A DNA stretch of 35,585 nt from RGIG5579 sp045602025 (GCA_045602025.1 JAZSAT010000032.1:1-35585); one strand, 5' to 3'; positions 1 through 8,410 are shown, counted from the stretch's first letter. Numbers and translations: made by a program. The notes: generated by a model from the sequence alone, not told the origin.

Positions 1-548
1 GTCAAGGGGAGAAACTCAATGTGGGTGTAGCCCATTTCCTTTACATAAGGAACAAGAGTCTCTGCAAGGTCGCGATAGGTATAAAAAGCACCGTTTGGAT
101 GCCGCTTCCAGCTGCCTGCGTGAACCTCGTAAATACTTAGCGGTCTGCCAAGGGGATTTTTTTTCTTTTTTAAATAGTCCCAGTCGCTCCAATTGTAGAA
201 ATCTGTTGTAATGATGCTTGCGGTCTGGGGAAGGGGTGCAAAGGCGCGGGCGTAGGGGTCGCTTTTATATACAAAAGTCCCCTTTTCCCCTTCGATGTAG
301 TACTGATATTTCTGACCTTCACGGGCAAAGGAGCTTTCGGCGTACCAGGAGCCGTGGGCGTCCTTTTCCATGGGGATCTCTTCTTTGTTCCAGAAATTGA
401 AATCGCCCACCAGGTGAATGCTTTTTGCCTTCGGTGCCCATACGCGAAAGGAAAAGCCTTCTCTGCCTTCCAGGGGGTGCGCACCCATAAAGGTGTAGGC
501 AATGCTGCTTTCCCCCCTATAAAATGCTTCCATTTTCTGTTGGATCAA
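1..548 (-). CDS. glgB: 1,4-alpha-glucan branching enzyme, N-terminal part (cut by window edge)
   Basis: The enzyme introduces alpha-1,6 branches into glycogen. Only about the first 182 residues lie in the window. They show the N-terminal carbohydrate-binding module (CBM48-like, around FSFRVWAPKAKSIHLVGDFN) and then the start of the GH13 barrel (IYEVHAGSWKR, YRDLAETLVPYVKEMG, IEFLPL), which is highly typical of GlgB. The catalytic residues lie beyond the edge. The start is set at TTG 548, because an AAGGGGTGA ribosome binding site sits 6 nt before it; the in-frame ATG at 533 (MEAFYRGES) is the alternative. The gene is divergent from malQ, another alpha-glucan enzyme, so the two probably serve glycogen or maltodextrin metabolism together. 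Identification is firm; the exact start is less so. Confidence 0.93.
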   Translation of the reverse strand, partial: MIQQKMEAFYRGESSIAYTFMGAHPLEGREGFSFRVWAPKAKSIHLVGDFNFWNKEEIPMEKDAHGSWYAESSFAREGQKYQYYIEGEKGTFVYKSDPYARAFAPLPQTASIITTDFYNWSDWDYLKKKKNPLGRPLSIYEVHAGSWKRHPNGAFYTYRDLAETLVPYVKEMGYTHIEFLPL

Positions 549-604
549 AGAAAATCACCCCTTTTGTGTGAAGTTTTTGCAAAAAATGTGTATATTATAT
601 GAAC

Positions 605-633
605 ATTATACACCTGTTTTTTTTATTTGTACA
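605..633 (-). promoter_or_regulatory. putative promoter of glgB
   Basis: On the minus strand a perfect TATAAT -10 box (605-610) is preceded at 17 bp by TGTACA (628-633; 4 of 6 consensus -35 bases). It lies about 57 bp before the glgB start. It was found by eye, and no transcription start is known. Confidence 0.55.
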
Positions 634-677
634 GGGAATTTAGAAAAAAATACCAAAAATTATAAAAAACTGCACCG

Positions 678-706
678 TTGCAAAATATCCATCTTTGGTG
701 TATGAT
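678..706 (+). promoter_or_regulatory. putative promoter of malQ
   Basis: TTGCAA (678-683), a 17-bp spacer and TATGAT (701-706) form a good sigma-A-type promoter. It lies 25 bp before the malQ start. It is divergent from the glgB promoter, with about 45 bp between the two -35 boxes, which leaves room for a shared regulator. No clear operator palindrome was seen. Confidence 0.65.
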
Positions 707-731
707 AGAAGTATAGATTTGAGGTGAAAAA

Positions 732-2150
732 ATGGAACGAAAAAGCGGTGTGCTTCTTCCGATCTTTTCTTTACCCGGCCCTTACGGCTGCGGCAGTTTT
801 TCGGGAGAAGCGTATGATTTTATTGACAGGATCGCACAGGGGGGCTTTCGTCTGTGGCAGGTGCTTCCCTTCGGTGTGACGGACAGCTACCACTCCCCCT
901 ATATGTCCCTTTCCTCCTTTGGCGGAAATCCGTATTTTCTATCTCCCGATGCCCTTTATGAAAAGGGCCTTGTGACAAAAGAAGAGCTTTTATCCCAAAG
1001 GGTGGAGGAGCCTTATCTTTGTGACTTTGCCTTTTTAGAGAAAAACCGTCTGCCCTTTTTGAAAAAAGCGGCTGCGCGGGTAAAGGACCGCAGCGGGATC
1101 GAAAAGTTTCTTTCCAAACATCCGCAGGTGGCGAAAACCTGCCTCTTTTTTGCACTGAAGGAGAAAAACGGCGGCAGACCGTGGACCGAGTGGGAATTTT
1201 CTACGCCCGATGCCGACACCCTTTTCGCCTGGCAGTTTATTCAGTATGAATTTCACACCCAGTGGGAAAAGCTCCATTCCTATGCCAACGAAAAAGGGAT
1301 ACAGATCATAGGGGATCTTCCCTTTTATGTTTCTCACGACAGCTTTGATGTGTGGTCCTCCCCTGAGGCCTTTCTTTTGGATGAGGACCTTTCCCCCAAA
1401 AAGGTGGCAGGAGTTCCTCCGGATTATTTCTCACCCGACGGGCAAATGTGGGGCAATCCTCTTTACCGCTGGGATGAAATGGAAAAGGACGGCTTCTCCC
1501 TTTGGAAAGATCGCCTTTCCTACCAGCTTTCTCTCTTTGACGGGATCCGCATCGACCACTTCCGCGCGCTCAGTGCTTATTTTGCCATTCCCGCAGGGGC
1601 GGAAAGTGCCAAGGAGGGGGAATGGGTCAAGGGCCCGGGCAAGGCTTTTATCGATGCCATAGCTCCCTTTACAAAAAAGAAAATGATCCTTGCGGAGGAT
1701 CTTGGTACCATTGATCAGGATACGAAGGACCTTCTTTCCTATGCGGCATATCCCGGTATGGCAGTATTCCAATTCGGCTTTGACGGCAATCCCTTATCCC
1801 CTCATCTCCCTCATAATTTTAAGGAAAACCAGGTGGCTTATTCGGGAACCCACGATAACAATACCCTGCTTGGATTTTATTTCGAGGAATCGGAGGATGT
1901 AAGAAACACCGCAAAAGAGTATCTTGGCGCGTCCTCTGACCTTGTGAAAGAGACCCTGCGCGCGCTCTTTCGGTCAAAGGCGGGATGTGTGATCTTCCCC
2001 CTGCAAGATCTTCTCTTTTACGGTGCCGATACCAGGATCAATACACCGGGTACGGCGGTGGGTAATTGGCAATGCCGTTTTACCGCGGAGCAGATCCTCT
2101 CTCTCGATGTAAAGACCTATTCTCGCTGGAACCGTCTTTTCGCTCGATAA
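732..2150 (+). CDS. malQ: 4-alpha-glucanotransferase (amylomaltase, GH77)
   Basis: The enzyme transfers alpha-1,4-glucan segments between maltodextrins and releases glucose; it is cytoplasmic. The 472 residues match the usual length of short bacterial MalQ. The N-terminus (SGVLLPIFSLPGPYGCGSF, then WQVLPFGVT and SPYMSLSSFGGNPYF) is typical of the family. The catalytic residues are visible: nucleophile Asp275 in GIRIDHFRA, acid/base Glu322 in ILAEDLG, and the transition-state Asp375 in SGTHDNNT. The start at 732 follows GAGGTGA and a good promoter. The gene is divergent from glgB, which fits glycogen and maltodextrin turnover. No signal peptide or oddity was seen. Confidence 0.96.
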   Translation: MERKSGVLLPIFSLPGPYGCGSFSGEAYDFIDRIAQGGFRLWQVLPFGVTDSYHSPYMSLSSFGGNPYFLSPDALYEKGLVTKEELLSQRVEEPYLCDFAFLEKNRLPFLKKAAARVKDRSGIEKFLSKHPQVAKTCLFFALKEKNGGRPWTEWEFSTPDADTLFAWQFIQYEFHTQWEKLHSYANEKGIQIIGDLPFYVSHDSFDVWSSPEAFLLDEDLSPKKVAGVPPDYFSPDGQMWGNPLYRWDEMEKDGFSLWKDRLSYQLSLFDGIRIDHFRALSAYFAIPAGAESAKEGEWVKGPGKAFIDAIAPFTKKKMILAEDLGTIDQDTKDLLSYAAYPGMAVFQFGFDGNPLSPHLPHNFKENQVAYSGTHDNNTLLGFYFEESEDVRNTAKEYLGASSDLVKETLRALFRSKAGCVIFPLQDLLFYGADTRINTPGTAVGNWQCRFTAEQILSLDVKTYSRWNRLFAR

Positions 2151-2215
2151 GATGGTACACCTTTTCCCTCGCGAAAAAAGAAAAAACGCCCCGAACCCCC
2201 TTTCTTTTGAAAAAA

Positions 2216-2253
2216 AAGTGACACCCCAAAACTTGTTTTGGTTGGTGGAACTT
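2216..2253 (+). repeat. dispersed palindromic element, copy C (AAGTGACACC...GGTGGAACTT)
   Basis: An imperfect stem AAGTGACACC/GGTGGAACTT encloses the hairpin CCAAAAC-TT-GTTTTGG. Near-identical copies lie at 27096-27133 and 28726-28763. The outer stem also occurs within the candidate RNA at 35437-35492 on the other strand. The flanks are also palindromic: CTTTC...GAAAG at about 2251-2268. The 155 bases from malQ to 2305 hold nothing else recognisable. Confidence 0.75.
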
Positions 2254-2305
2254 TCACCGGTGGGAAAGGGGGCAAAGAAAACTTATGCCTTGTAAAGAGA
2301 AAAAA

Positions 2306-2590
2306 GGAATATAGCTCCAAATTTATTTATTATTAGTCATAAGTTTTTTCGGTCACTTTTTCTCGAAAAAGGAACAAGGCAAAGAAAACTTCCGACAATA
2401 AAAGAGAATGTTGGAATATAACTCCAAATTTATCTATTATTATTCATAAGTTTTTTCGGTTCCTTTTTTTCAAAAAAGGAACAAGGCAAAGAAAGCTTCC
2501 GACAATAAAGGAAAAAGATGGAATATAACTTCAAATTTATTTATTATTAGTCATAAGTTTTTTCGGTTCCTTTTTTTCAAAAAAGGAACA
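2306..2590 (+). repeat. tandem 107-bp repeat, about 2.7 copies
   Basis: Units start at about 2306, 2413 and 2520, giving a period of 107. Each begins with GGAATATA-CTCCAAATTTAT, carries a palindrome of the type GTTCCTTTTTTTC-AAAAAAGGAAC, and ends with CAAAGAAAACTTCCGACAATAAA. The last unit stops after its palindrome. A related tandem pair in opposite orientation with a 108-bp period lies at 22784-22988. No coding potential was seen. Confidence 0.85.
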
Positions 2591-2592
2591 AT

Positions 2593-2634
2593 AAAAAATA
2601 ACCTTGGGATAAAAACCAAGGTTATATTTTTTTT
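2593..2634. terminator. bidirectional terminator between malQ and the PHP gene
   Basis: The 10-bp stem ATAACCTTGG/CCAAGGTTAT (2598-2607/2616-2625) has an 8-nt loop. It is followed by eight T on the plus strand and preceded by a run of A, which gives T on the minus strand. It lies 2 bp from the stop of the minus-strand PHP gene and downstream of malQ, so it can serve both convergent genes. Confidence 0.75.
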
Positions 2635-2675
2635 CGTTATAAGCTTTTTGCGTCCCTTTTTCTCGAAAAAGGGAC
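2635..2675. repeat. dispersed palindromic repeat forming the 3' end of the PHP gene
   Basis: A perfect inverted repeat GTCCCTTTTT-CTCG-AAAAAGGGAC occupies 2652-2675. The 41 bases 2635-2675 match the reverse complement of 22859-22899 at 39 positions by my reading. The unit therefore belongs to the same family as the 107/108-bp tandem repeats, although here it is partly coding. Confidence 0.8.
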
Positions 2676-3470
2676 AGAAAGTAAGAATTTGTCGGATTCG
2701 GAAAGGTTCAGCTTTTCGATGGCGTTTTCGAAAATGCGGCGAGTGTCTTTCAAGGCGGCGACGGTGTGGGAATCGCTGGCGAGGTAGAATTTGCAGCCTT
2801 CTTCCTTTGCGATATAAAAGGGGCGCAGAATGGAGTCCTCCTCTTCGGGGAGATAGGTCATATCCTTCTGGTTCAGTTCAATACCGCAGCCGAGCTTTGC
2901 CGCCTTTTGGAACAGAGCGCGCATTTTCTTTTCGTCAATGAGGCGAAGAGCATCCAGGCGCATTTTGCTGTCGTTTTTCGCAATCAGCCGACAGGAAAGG
3001 TGGGGAATGCCGATCTTGTGAAAGGGCAGATCCATACCGAGGACCGCATCCAGCCGTTCGAGCCAGGTTTCGGCACAGGCTTCGGCACTGCATTTCTTTT
3101 CCGGCGGGACATTGGTATTCATATGAAAATGGGTGGTAGGCACCACGATAAAGTCGAACCTGTCCATCTTTTCCCGGGAGAGCCCAAGAGTCAGGTCCTT
3201 ATTCAGGTCCGTCTCACAGCCAAACAAAAAGCGGATCCCTTCTTTTTGGGGAAGGGGCAGTGCCTTTTCCAGATTCTCAAAATTCTGCAGGGCATAGTTT
3301 TGAGATTCGGTGGGGATATCCTCGTCCCAAAGGTGATTGGTCAGGCAAACGGTGTCAAGGCCCTCCCTTTCGGCATAGGAAAGAATCGCTTCGGGAGTCA
3401 TATTTTCGTCCTTACAGCAGACGGATACGCTTGAATGAATGTGCAGGTCGTGATCGTAAGTGAATTTCAT
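2637..3470 (-). CDS. PHP-domain metal-dependent phosphoesterase
   Basis: A cytoplasmic 277-residue protein of the PHP (polymerase and histidinol phosphatase) superfamily, most like HisK-type histidinol-phosphatase or predicted phosphoesterases. Metal ligands can be read in order: His10 and His12 (DLHIH), His46 (TNH), Glu86 (GCETD), His114 (TTHFH), His157 (IPHLS), Asp233 and His235 (ASDSH). No his gene is nearby, so the substrate is open: histidinol phosphate, or another phosphoester such as a nucleotide or sugar phosphate. The last ~14 residues (LSVPFSRKRDAKSL) and the stop codon are encoded by a dispersed palindromic repeat, so the original C-terminus has probably been replaced. AGGAT before the ATG is a modest ribosome binding site. 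Confidence 0.85.
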   Translation of the reverse strand: MKFTYDHDLHIHSSVSVCCKDENMTPEAILSYAEREGLDTVCLTNHLWDEDIPTESQNYALQNFENLEKALPLPQKEGIRFLFGCETDLNKDLTLGLSREKMDRFDFIVVPTTHFHMNTNVPPEKKCSAEACAETWLERLDAVLGMDLPFHKIGIPHLSCRLIAKNDSKMRLDALRLIDEKKMRALFQKAAKLGCGIELNQKDMTYLPEEEDSILRPFYIAKEEGCKFYLASDSHTVAALKDTRRIFENAIEKLNLSESDKFLLSVPFSRKRDAKSL

Positions 3471-3559
3471 TTTTTATCCTGAATTTTGTTGTTTTTCTAT
3501 TTTTGCGCGGTGAGGAGTATGTGTAAATAAAAGTTGTGATTCGGAAAGAAAATGTTTAT

Positions 3560-3627
3560 TTATTCGCCTTCAAAACTCGCGTAGCGAATATCACTGCAAT
3601 GCAATAGAACTCGCTTTTGGCGAATAA
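3560..3627. repeat. inverted repeat downstream of the 1500-residue protein gene
   Basis: The 9-bp arms TTATTCGCC (3560-3568) and GGCGAATAA (3619-3627) are perfect complements, and the interior holds smaller palindromes such as TGCAATGCA. It sits next to the terminator hairpin at 3631-3659. It probably belongs to a genome-wide intergenic repeat family, but no second copy is in this window. Confidence 0.5.
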
Positions 3628-3630
3628 AAC

Positions 3631-3659
3631 TGCGAGACTTCTAAAAAAGAAGTCTCGCA
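3631..3659 (-). terminator. terminator hairpin of the 1500-residue protein gene
   Basis: The perfect 12-bp stem TGCGAGACTTCT/AGAAGTCTCGCA has a 5-nt A loop and lies 16 bp after the stop codon. On the minus strand it is followed by GTTTTATT, a short T-rich tract. The stem is strong and the tail modest. Confidence 0.65.
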
Positions 3660-3675
3660 ATCGCCGTCTTTTGGA

Positions 3676-6600
3676 TTAGTTCTTGTGCTCTTGGAGCATT
3701 GCAAGAAGGGAATCGTTGCACTGTTCTGCTGTGCCTTCAACATAGAAGCAAGCGTAGTGCTCGTAGCCTTCGTTGCCAAAGCCCTTGATGGTGGGCATGT
3801 AACCGTCGTCGCCGTTGGTGTAACCGCAAACGAAGTTTACTTTGTAGGGAGAAACTGCTCTCAGTGCGGATGCGCTCTCGTGGAACATTTCGTAAGAAGC
3901 GAAGGAAAGTGCAACATCACCGAAGGTTACAACAGACAGCGGAATCTCATCGGTATCACCCAGAGTGTCGTTTCTCTTGATGGTGTGAGTAACCTCAAGG
4001 CCGGTGTCGAAGCCGTACATATTGTAAGCCATTCTGCCTTCTTCTTCCGAACCGAAGTTCTTACAGAGTCTTGCGCTATCCACAAGCTGTGCAGGATCCT
4101 TACGAACGGTAACCTCTTCCTGAATGGTCTCGGTCTTGATGGTACCGGTGTTTACTTTGGTTGCGGATTTGGTTGCAGTCAAAGCGGTCTGTACCAAAGA
4201 CTTACCGTATGCTACATGAACCTGCTTTTTGCCCTTGAGGGTGTTTTCTACCTCGGTTGCGCCAAGGGTATCCATCAGGTCTACATATGAATCATAGCGG
4301 TCCTTGTGTTCCTGGATCTGTGCAGCGGTTAAATAATCGGAAAGCCAGGTTTCAGTGCCGGTAAAGGGCGGATCGGCAAAGTTGATATCGCCGGTACCGC
4401 CGTTGAAGAATGCGGCAAGATAGCCTTCATCTGCAAGGCCCTGACGGAGATAGTAGACAAAGTCTGCGGAGATGTATGCTTCGTCAACATCGGTAGAGCT
4501 TACTTTTGCTGCATCGGAATCTACCAAAAGATAACCAACTGCACTTGCTGCGTGGCCCTGCCAGTTGATCAAAAGGATAGGCTTTTTGCCTTCTCTTTCA
4601 AAGCGGAGGGTGCGCATTTCGCGGTCGATATCCGATTCGTAGGTGCCGGGAGTACCGGTAGCACGATCGCGGTAGTAGCCTTGGATGCTGCAGAAATCGC
4701 CGTCTTTATTGAAGTAGCGGCGAACAATACCGACACCGATCTCGGAATCAGCATTGCCGGAATAAGCGGTAGAGGGAGTCAGGTCAAGCAGTGCCTCCTG
4801 AGCGGAGAGAACCACTGCAGGATAGAGGTAATCATTGAACCAAACCTGAATGCCGGCTCCGGTTGGTGCGGTAATGTTGGGCGCAGAGTGGGAGTGGGTC
4901 GCATTGAAGAAGATGTTCTCTGCTTTCACACCGGTCTTTTCTACCAAAAAGGCGGTAGCGTTCTTTACAAAGCTGTCGGAAACCTTACGGGCGGGAATGC
5001 TGAAGTACAGTACGGTGTCCTCTGCATTGCCGTCAGCCATTGCCACACAGGTAACATGGATGGGCTCGGAGGTATCTACACCCAGCTTTTCGCCGTTGAT
5101 GGTAGCGGCAACACCGTAGGGAGTTGCATCCACGGTGGAGTAACCGGCGGAGAATTCAGTGGGAATGGGGGTAGTGAGAACGGTCTTGGTTTTGGCATCT
5201 TCCTGGTATGCAACTGCAGACTGGAAGTAGTAGAGAGCCTCGTTTGCAAGCTCGGTCTCGCCTACAAGACCAAGGTCTGCTGCCAGACGGTCCAGACGGT
5301 CTACATAGTCAAAGTGAGCCTTGGCATTTGCATCCTTAATGGTGATGCGCAGGTAGGTCTCGCCTTCGGTAACGGAGATCGGGATTTCCATTCTCAAGGG
5401 ATAGGTCTCACCGGAAACATAGGTGAAGGCGTTTTCAACCTTCTGGTTGTTTACATAAAGAACATAGTTGGAAGCGATGGTAGAGGGGCCTTTGCCGTAG
5501 TAGCGGATGCGGATGCCATCGTCAAGAATCAGGCTTCTGCCGTACATGGTGATTGCGGGGGAATCGATCAGCTTCAGGGGACCCTTGCCGGAGGTGAATT
5601 CGGGTGCGGTGGGTGCAGTACCCTCGGTGGGAAGTGTCCAAATTTCACCGCCTGCGTTTTTCGCAAGATAGTTTCTTACGGAAACTGCATAGTTTGCATA
5701 GGAGAGATAAAGGTCTGCAAGTACTTCATTCTTGCTTTCGGTAGCGATCTGTGCGCCTCTTGCGGCAAGATCCAGAAGGTTCAGGGTTCCGCTGGGAACA
5801 CCGTCTCCCTCATAGGTGATGAAGTATGCCATTTCGGAAGCCATCAGGGGGCTTGTGGTGTAGGAGTAGTATTTGTCTGCTACGGGAGATGCCTTAATAT
5901 CGGCAAGAGTAGCATTTGCAATGGTTCTGCCGCCTTCTGCCTTAACGACAAAGGAGAAGGAATCGGGATCGGTTGCATCTACTGCGGTTTTCAGGAAGTG
6001 GAAGGTTACGGATACGCGGTCGTTGAAGACAAAGGAGGTGCCGTAGAGCATCTCGGTGATACCCTCGAGGGTATTGCCGTTGATCCTTGTTTTACCGGTT
6101 ACGCCCTTATCCTGGGTAGCGGTAATGGCAATGGAGCCGCTTTCTGCGCTGAAGTAGGTCTGCGCGTTCCATGCGCTTACCTGATGGAAGGTAACGGAGC
6201 CGCTTGCCTTTGCAGCAGCGATCTTGGTGCCGGAACCGATCTTCACGGTAGCGGAGTTTCCGATAAACTCGGTGCATCCACCCTCTACTGCGCTGAGAAG
6301 AGAAAGGGTATTGCCCTCGGGCTTAATGGTAAGGGTTTTCGTGGTGATCGTGCCGGAGCTGGAAGAATTGTAGAGTTTTCCTTTGAAGGTACCGCCGGTA
6401 ACGGTGGAGGTCAAGGTACCGATATCGCCGATGTTACTTCCAAGATAAACACCGCTCATAAAGGTACCGCCGGAAATCTTTACGGTAGCAGTCTCAATGG
6501 AGGTTGCACCGCGGTCGGAAAGGTAAGAAACTGCTTCGAATTTACCGCCGGAAATGGTGGTATTTACGCTGCCGATGGTGCCGCTTTCACGGTTACCGCC

Positions 6601-8178
6601 GAAGAAGTTCAGATGGAAGGTGCCGTCTGAAACATTGTTTTCAATAGAGCCTACATTTGCCTGACGGCTGCCGCCGTAGAACATAGGAGCAATATCTGCG
6701 CCGGTGGTAATATTGTTTGTGATCTTACCGTCGACCACACCGGTGAAGGAGCCGCAGAACAAATGTTTTTCGCTTTTGTCTCCGGTGTAATTCCAATCGC
6801 AGGAGATGTTGTTGGTAAGGTTTCCTGTGATGGCCTGACCGTTTGTACCGAGATATGCATAGTAGTCGGTGGTATTGATGGTACCGGAAAGGTTGTTGAT
6901 AACATTGGCTGCCTTACCGTTTGCACCGAGATATACTTCGCCCTGGAGGTCGCAGTCCTTGATGTTCTGGGTAACGGTGCCGGTTACGGTACTGCCGATC
7001 ACTTTACCCTCTGCAAAGGAAGGTGCAACGCCTTCTACACTAACGGTTACATCACCGTCAATGGTGCCAAGATATGCACCCCAGAACTCGGTAATGGTAC
7101 CGCCGGTCCAGTTGACTTCAACATCGCCGGTAAATTTACCTGCTGCACCGTTGGGACCCATACGGTGAATGGCAACGGAACCGCTCTTTACATTGGATAT
7201 GATCTTGTTACCTACGCCAACATAAGCTCCGCGTACACTGTAGAGGTTACCGACAGAACCGCCGTCAACCTCGATCACGCTTTCTGCAGGAGCAAAAACG
7301 AGGGTGTTGATCTTATCTGCGCTGTGGTGGTTGATGTTTGCAACATTGGAGCCTTCGCCAACTACGATCTTGTTTCTGAACATATTGGTCTTTACATTCA
7401 CACCGCCGCCGGTGGCATTACCGTTTGTAGAAAGACCGTTGTCGCCGGTTCTGCAGGTAAGCTTACCGTTGGTTTTACCGTAGTCGGTATTCAAGAGAAC
7501 AATAGAGGTCTCCACAAGACCGCTGCCGTCTGCAGCTTCGTTTGCATCAAACTGTTCCTGAGTCCAGTTCTTGAAGGGAGTCCATCCGCCGACAGAGGGG
7601 GAGATGGTCATGGTCTGGGTAGAACCGAAGTTTACATTTTCAAATGTAATTTCACCGGAGCCTGCATAAAAAGCATAGGTCGTTGCAGCCCAGGAAGAAA
7701 GATCCAGGTTCTTGAAGGTGTAGTCATTGGACGCAGCGAAGCTCTTCATACCGGACAGAGTCCATACGGGCTCGGTGATGAGAAGAGTGTTCTGTTCTAC
7801 CGTGTCGGTTGCGGGGTTATCACCGTCGATGGTGATGGGGAGCTGGGTGTTATCCGCACGGAAAACAGTGATCACATTAAACAGATGACGACCGGTATCT
7901 GCATTACCGCCGGTAGAAGCGGTATTAAAGGTCGAGGTGGTGCCGGATGCGGTGACATAGATCGTCAGCGTATCATCAGCCGCCCAGTCGGTCTTTGCTT
8001 TTGCAGCAGACATGGCCGCATCGATGGTGGCGTAGCTGTTTTCAGCGGTACCCACACCGTCAATGTACCAAGTGTAAGAGGTTCCCCCTGCATCGGCGCC
8101 GATAAATACAACGCCGACGATGGCAGCACAAAGAAGTACTGCTGCAATGAGGATCGATAGAATTTTTTTGCTGAACAT
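3676..8178 (-). CDS. large exported protein: beta-helix-like region fused to a ceramidase-like domain
   Basis: 1500 residues. Residues 1-30 are a signal peptide or N-terminal anchor (MFSKKILSILIAAVLLCAAIV). About 100-650 is a Gly/Thr/Asn-rich repetitive region with recurring GxI-x-N-x-T/V and ISGGTF-type units, typical of right-handed beta-helices of surface proteins. About 655-1005 holds two similar beta-rich modules (FVFNDRVSVTFHF; LILDDGIRIRYYG), each followed by a helical segment (LADLYLSYANYA; LANEALYYFQSAV). From about 1010 (FSAGYSTVD) to the end is a domain of the family encoded by the nine neighbouring paralogues. Its putative zinc ligands are His1095/His1097 (THSH), His1209 (NWQGH), Glu1430 (YEMFH) and Tyr1460 (YMP). 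It carries about 55 extra residues between the second His and the Glu. No LPXTG, S-layer or other anchor was seen. The start follows AAGGAG. It probably acts at the cell surface; the substrate is unknown. Confidence 0.85.
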   Translation of the reverse strand: MFSKKILSILIAAVLLCAAIVGVVFIGADAGGTSYTWYIDGVGTAENSYATIDAAMSAAKAKTDWAADDTLTIYVTASGTTSTFNTASTGGNADTGRHLFNVITVFRADNTQLPITIDGDNPATDTVEQNTLLITEPVWTLSGMKSFAASNDYTFKNLDLSSWAATTYAFYAGSGEITFENVNFGSTQTMTISPSVGGWTPFKNWTQEQFDANEAADGSGLVETSIVLLNTDYGKTNGKLTCRTGDNGLSTNGNATGGGVNVKTNMFRNKIVVGEGSNVANINHHSADKINTLVFAPAESVIEVDGGSVGNLYSVRGAYVGVGNKIISNVKSGSVAIHRMGPNGAAGKFTGDVEVNWTGGTITEFWGAYLGTIDGDVTVSVEGVAPSFAEGKVIGSTVTGTVTQNIKDCDLQGEVYLGANGKAANVINNLSGTINTTDYYAYLGTNGQAITGNLTNNISCDWNYTGDKSEKHLFCGSFTGVVDGKITNNITTGADIAPMFYGGSRQANVGSIENNVSDGTFHLNFFGGNRESGTIGSVNTTISGGKFEAVSYLSDRGATSIETATVKISGGTFMSGVYLGSNIGDIGTLTSTVTGGTFKGKLYNSSSSGTITTKTLTIKPEGNTLSLLSAVEGGCTEFIGNSATVKIGSGTKIAAAKASGSVTFHQVSAWNAQTYFSAESGSIAITATQDKGVTGKTRINGNTLEGITEMLYGTSFVFNDRVSVTFHFLKTAVDATDPDSFSFVVKAEGGRTIANATLADIKASPVADKYYSYTTSPLMASEMAYFITYEGDGVPSGTLNLLDLAARGAQIATESKNEVLADLYLSYANYAVSVRNYLAKNAGGEIWTLPTEGTAPTAPEFTSGKGPLKLIDSPAITMYGRSLILDDGIRIRYYGKGPSTIASNYVLYVNNQKVENAFTYVSGETYPLRMEIPISVTEGETYLRITIKDANAKAHFDYVDRLDRLAADLGLVGETELANEALYYFQSAVAYQEDAKTKTVLTTPIPTEFSAGYSTVDATPYGVAATINGEKLGVDTSEPIHVTCVAMADGNAEDTVLYFSIPARKVSDSFVKNATAFLVEKTGVKAENIFFNATHSHSAPNITAPTGAGIQVWFNDYLYPAVVLSAQEALLDLTPSTAYSGNADSEIGVGIVRRYFNKDGDFCSIQGYYRDRATGTPGTYESDIDREMRTLRFEREGKKPILLINWQGHAASAVGYLLVDSDAAKVSSTDVDEAYISADFVYYLRQGLADEGYLAAFFNGGTGDINFADPPFTGTETWLSDYLTAAQIQEHKDRYDSYVDLMDTLGATEVENTLKGKKQVHVAYGKSLVQTALTATKSATKVNTGTIKTETIQEEVTVRKDPAQLVDSARLCKNFGSEEEGRMAYNMYGFDTGLEVTHTIKRNDTLGDTDEIPLSVVTFGDVALSFASYEMFHESASALRAVSPYKVNFVCGYTNGDDGYMPTIKGFGNEGYEHYACFYVEGTAEQCNDSLLAMLQEHKN

Positions 8179-8227
8179 ACGAAAACTCCTTCATTAAGAA
8201 TTTAAATGCATTGAAAAAGGATATTCC

Positions 8228-8262
8228 TATACTTATATCAAGATACACCTACTATAAGTATA
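8228..8262. promoter_or_regulatory. operator-like inverted repeat upstream of the 1500-residue protein gene
   Basis: The perfect 10-bp arms TATACTTATA (8228-8237) and TATAAGTATA (8253-8262) are separated by 15 bp. The nearer arm lies 50 bp before the start codon. Read on the minus strand, the block GGTGTATCTTGATATAAGTATAGG resembles the block upstream of the five-gene operon (15507-15532). It may be a regulator site, or contain a promoter with TATAAG as -10. No convincing -35 box was found. The AT-rich stretch 8263-8410 holds no other feature. Confidence 0.5.
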
Positions 8263-8410
8263 CAAAAAAAAAGCGGAAAATCAATACTTTTTTGAAAAAA
8301 TAAACAAATTAAATTTGTTTTTTTTTAAATTTGTGTACGGTATATATATAATATGGAAGAAATTGCGGTGTGCCCGTTCTTTCCTTCCTTTTGGGCGACT
8401 CAGAAAAGGG

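Noticed and set aside
2306..2590. CRISPR array
   Set aside because: The 107-bp units are contiguous repeats without unique spacers, and no cas gene is present.
3631..3659. Integron attC or phage attachment site
   Set aside because: The hairpin fits a terminator directly after a stop codon, and no integrase or cassette structure is present.
4552..6630. Open frame of 692 codons on the plus strand
   Set aside because: It is antisense to the 1500-residue protein, whose repetitive GC-rich third positions keep the opposite frame open. Its product is Cys/Gly-rich with no recognisable domain or ribosome binding site.
6763..8160. Open frame of 465 codons on the plus strand
   Set aside because: Again antisense to the large exported protein; composition is typical of a shadow frame.
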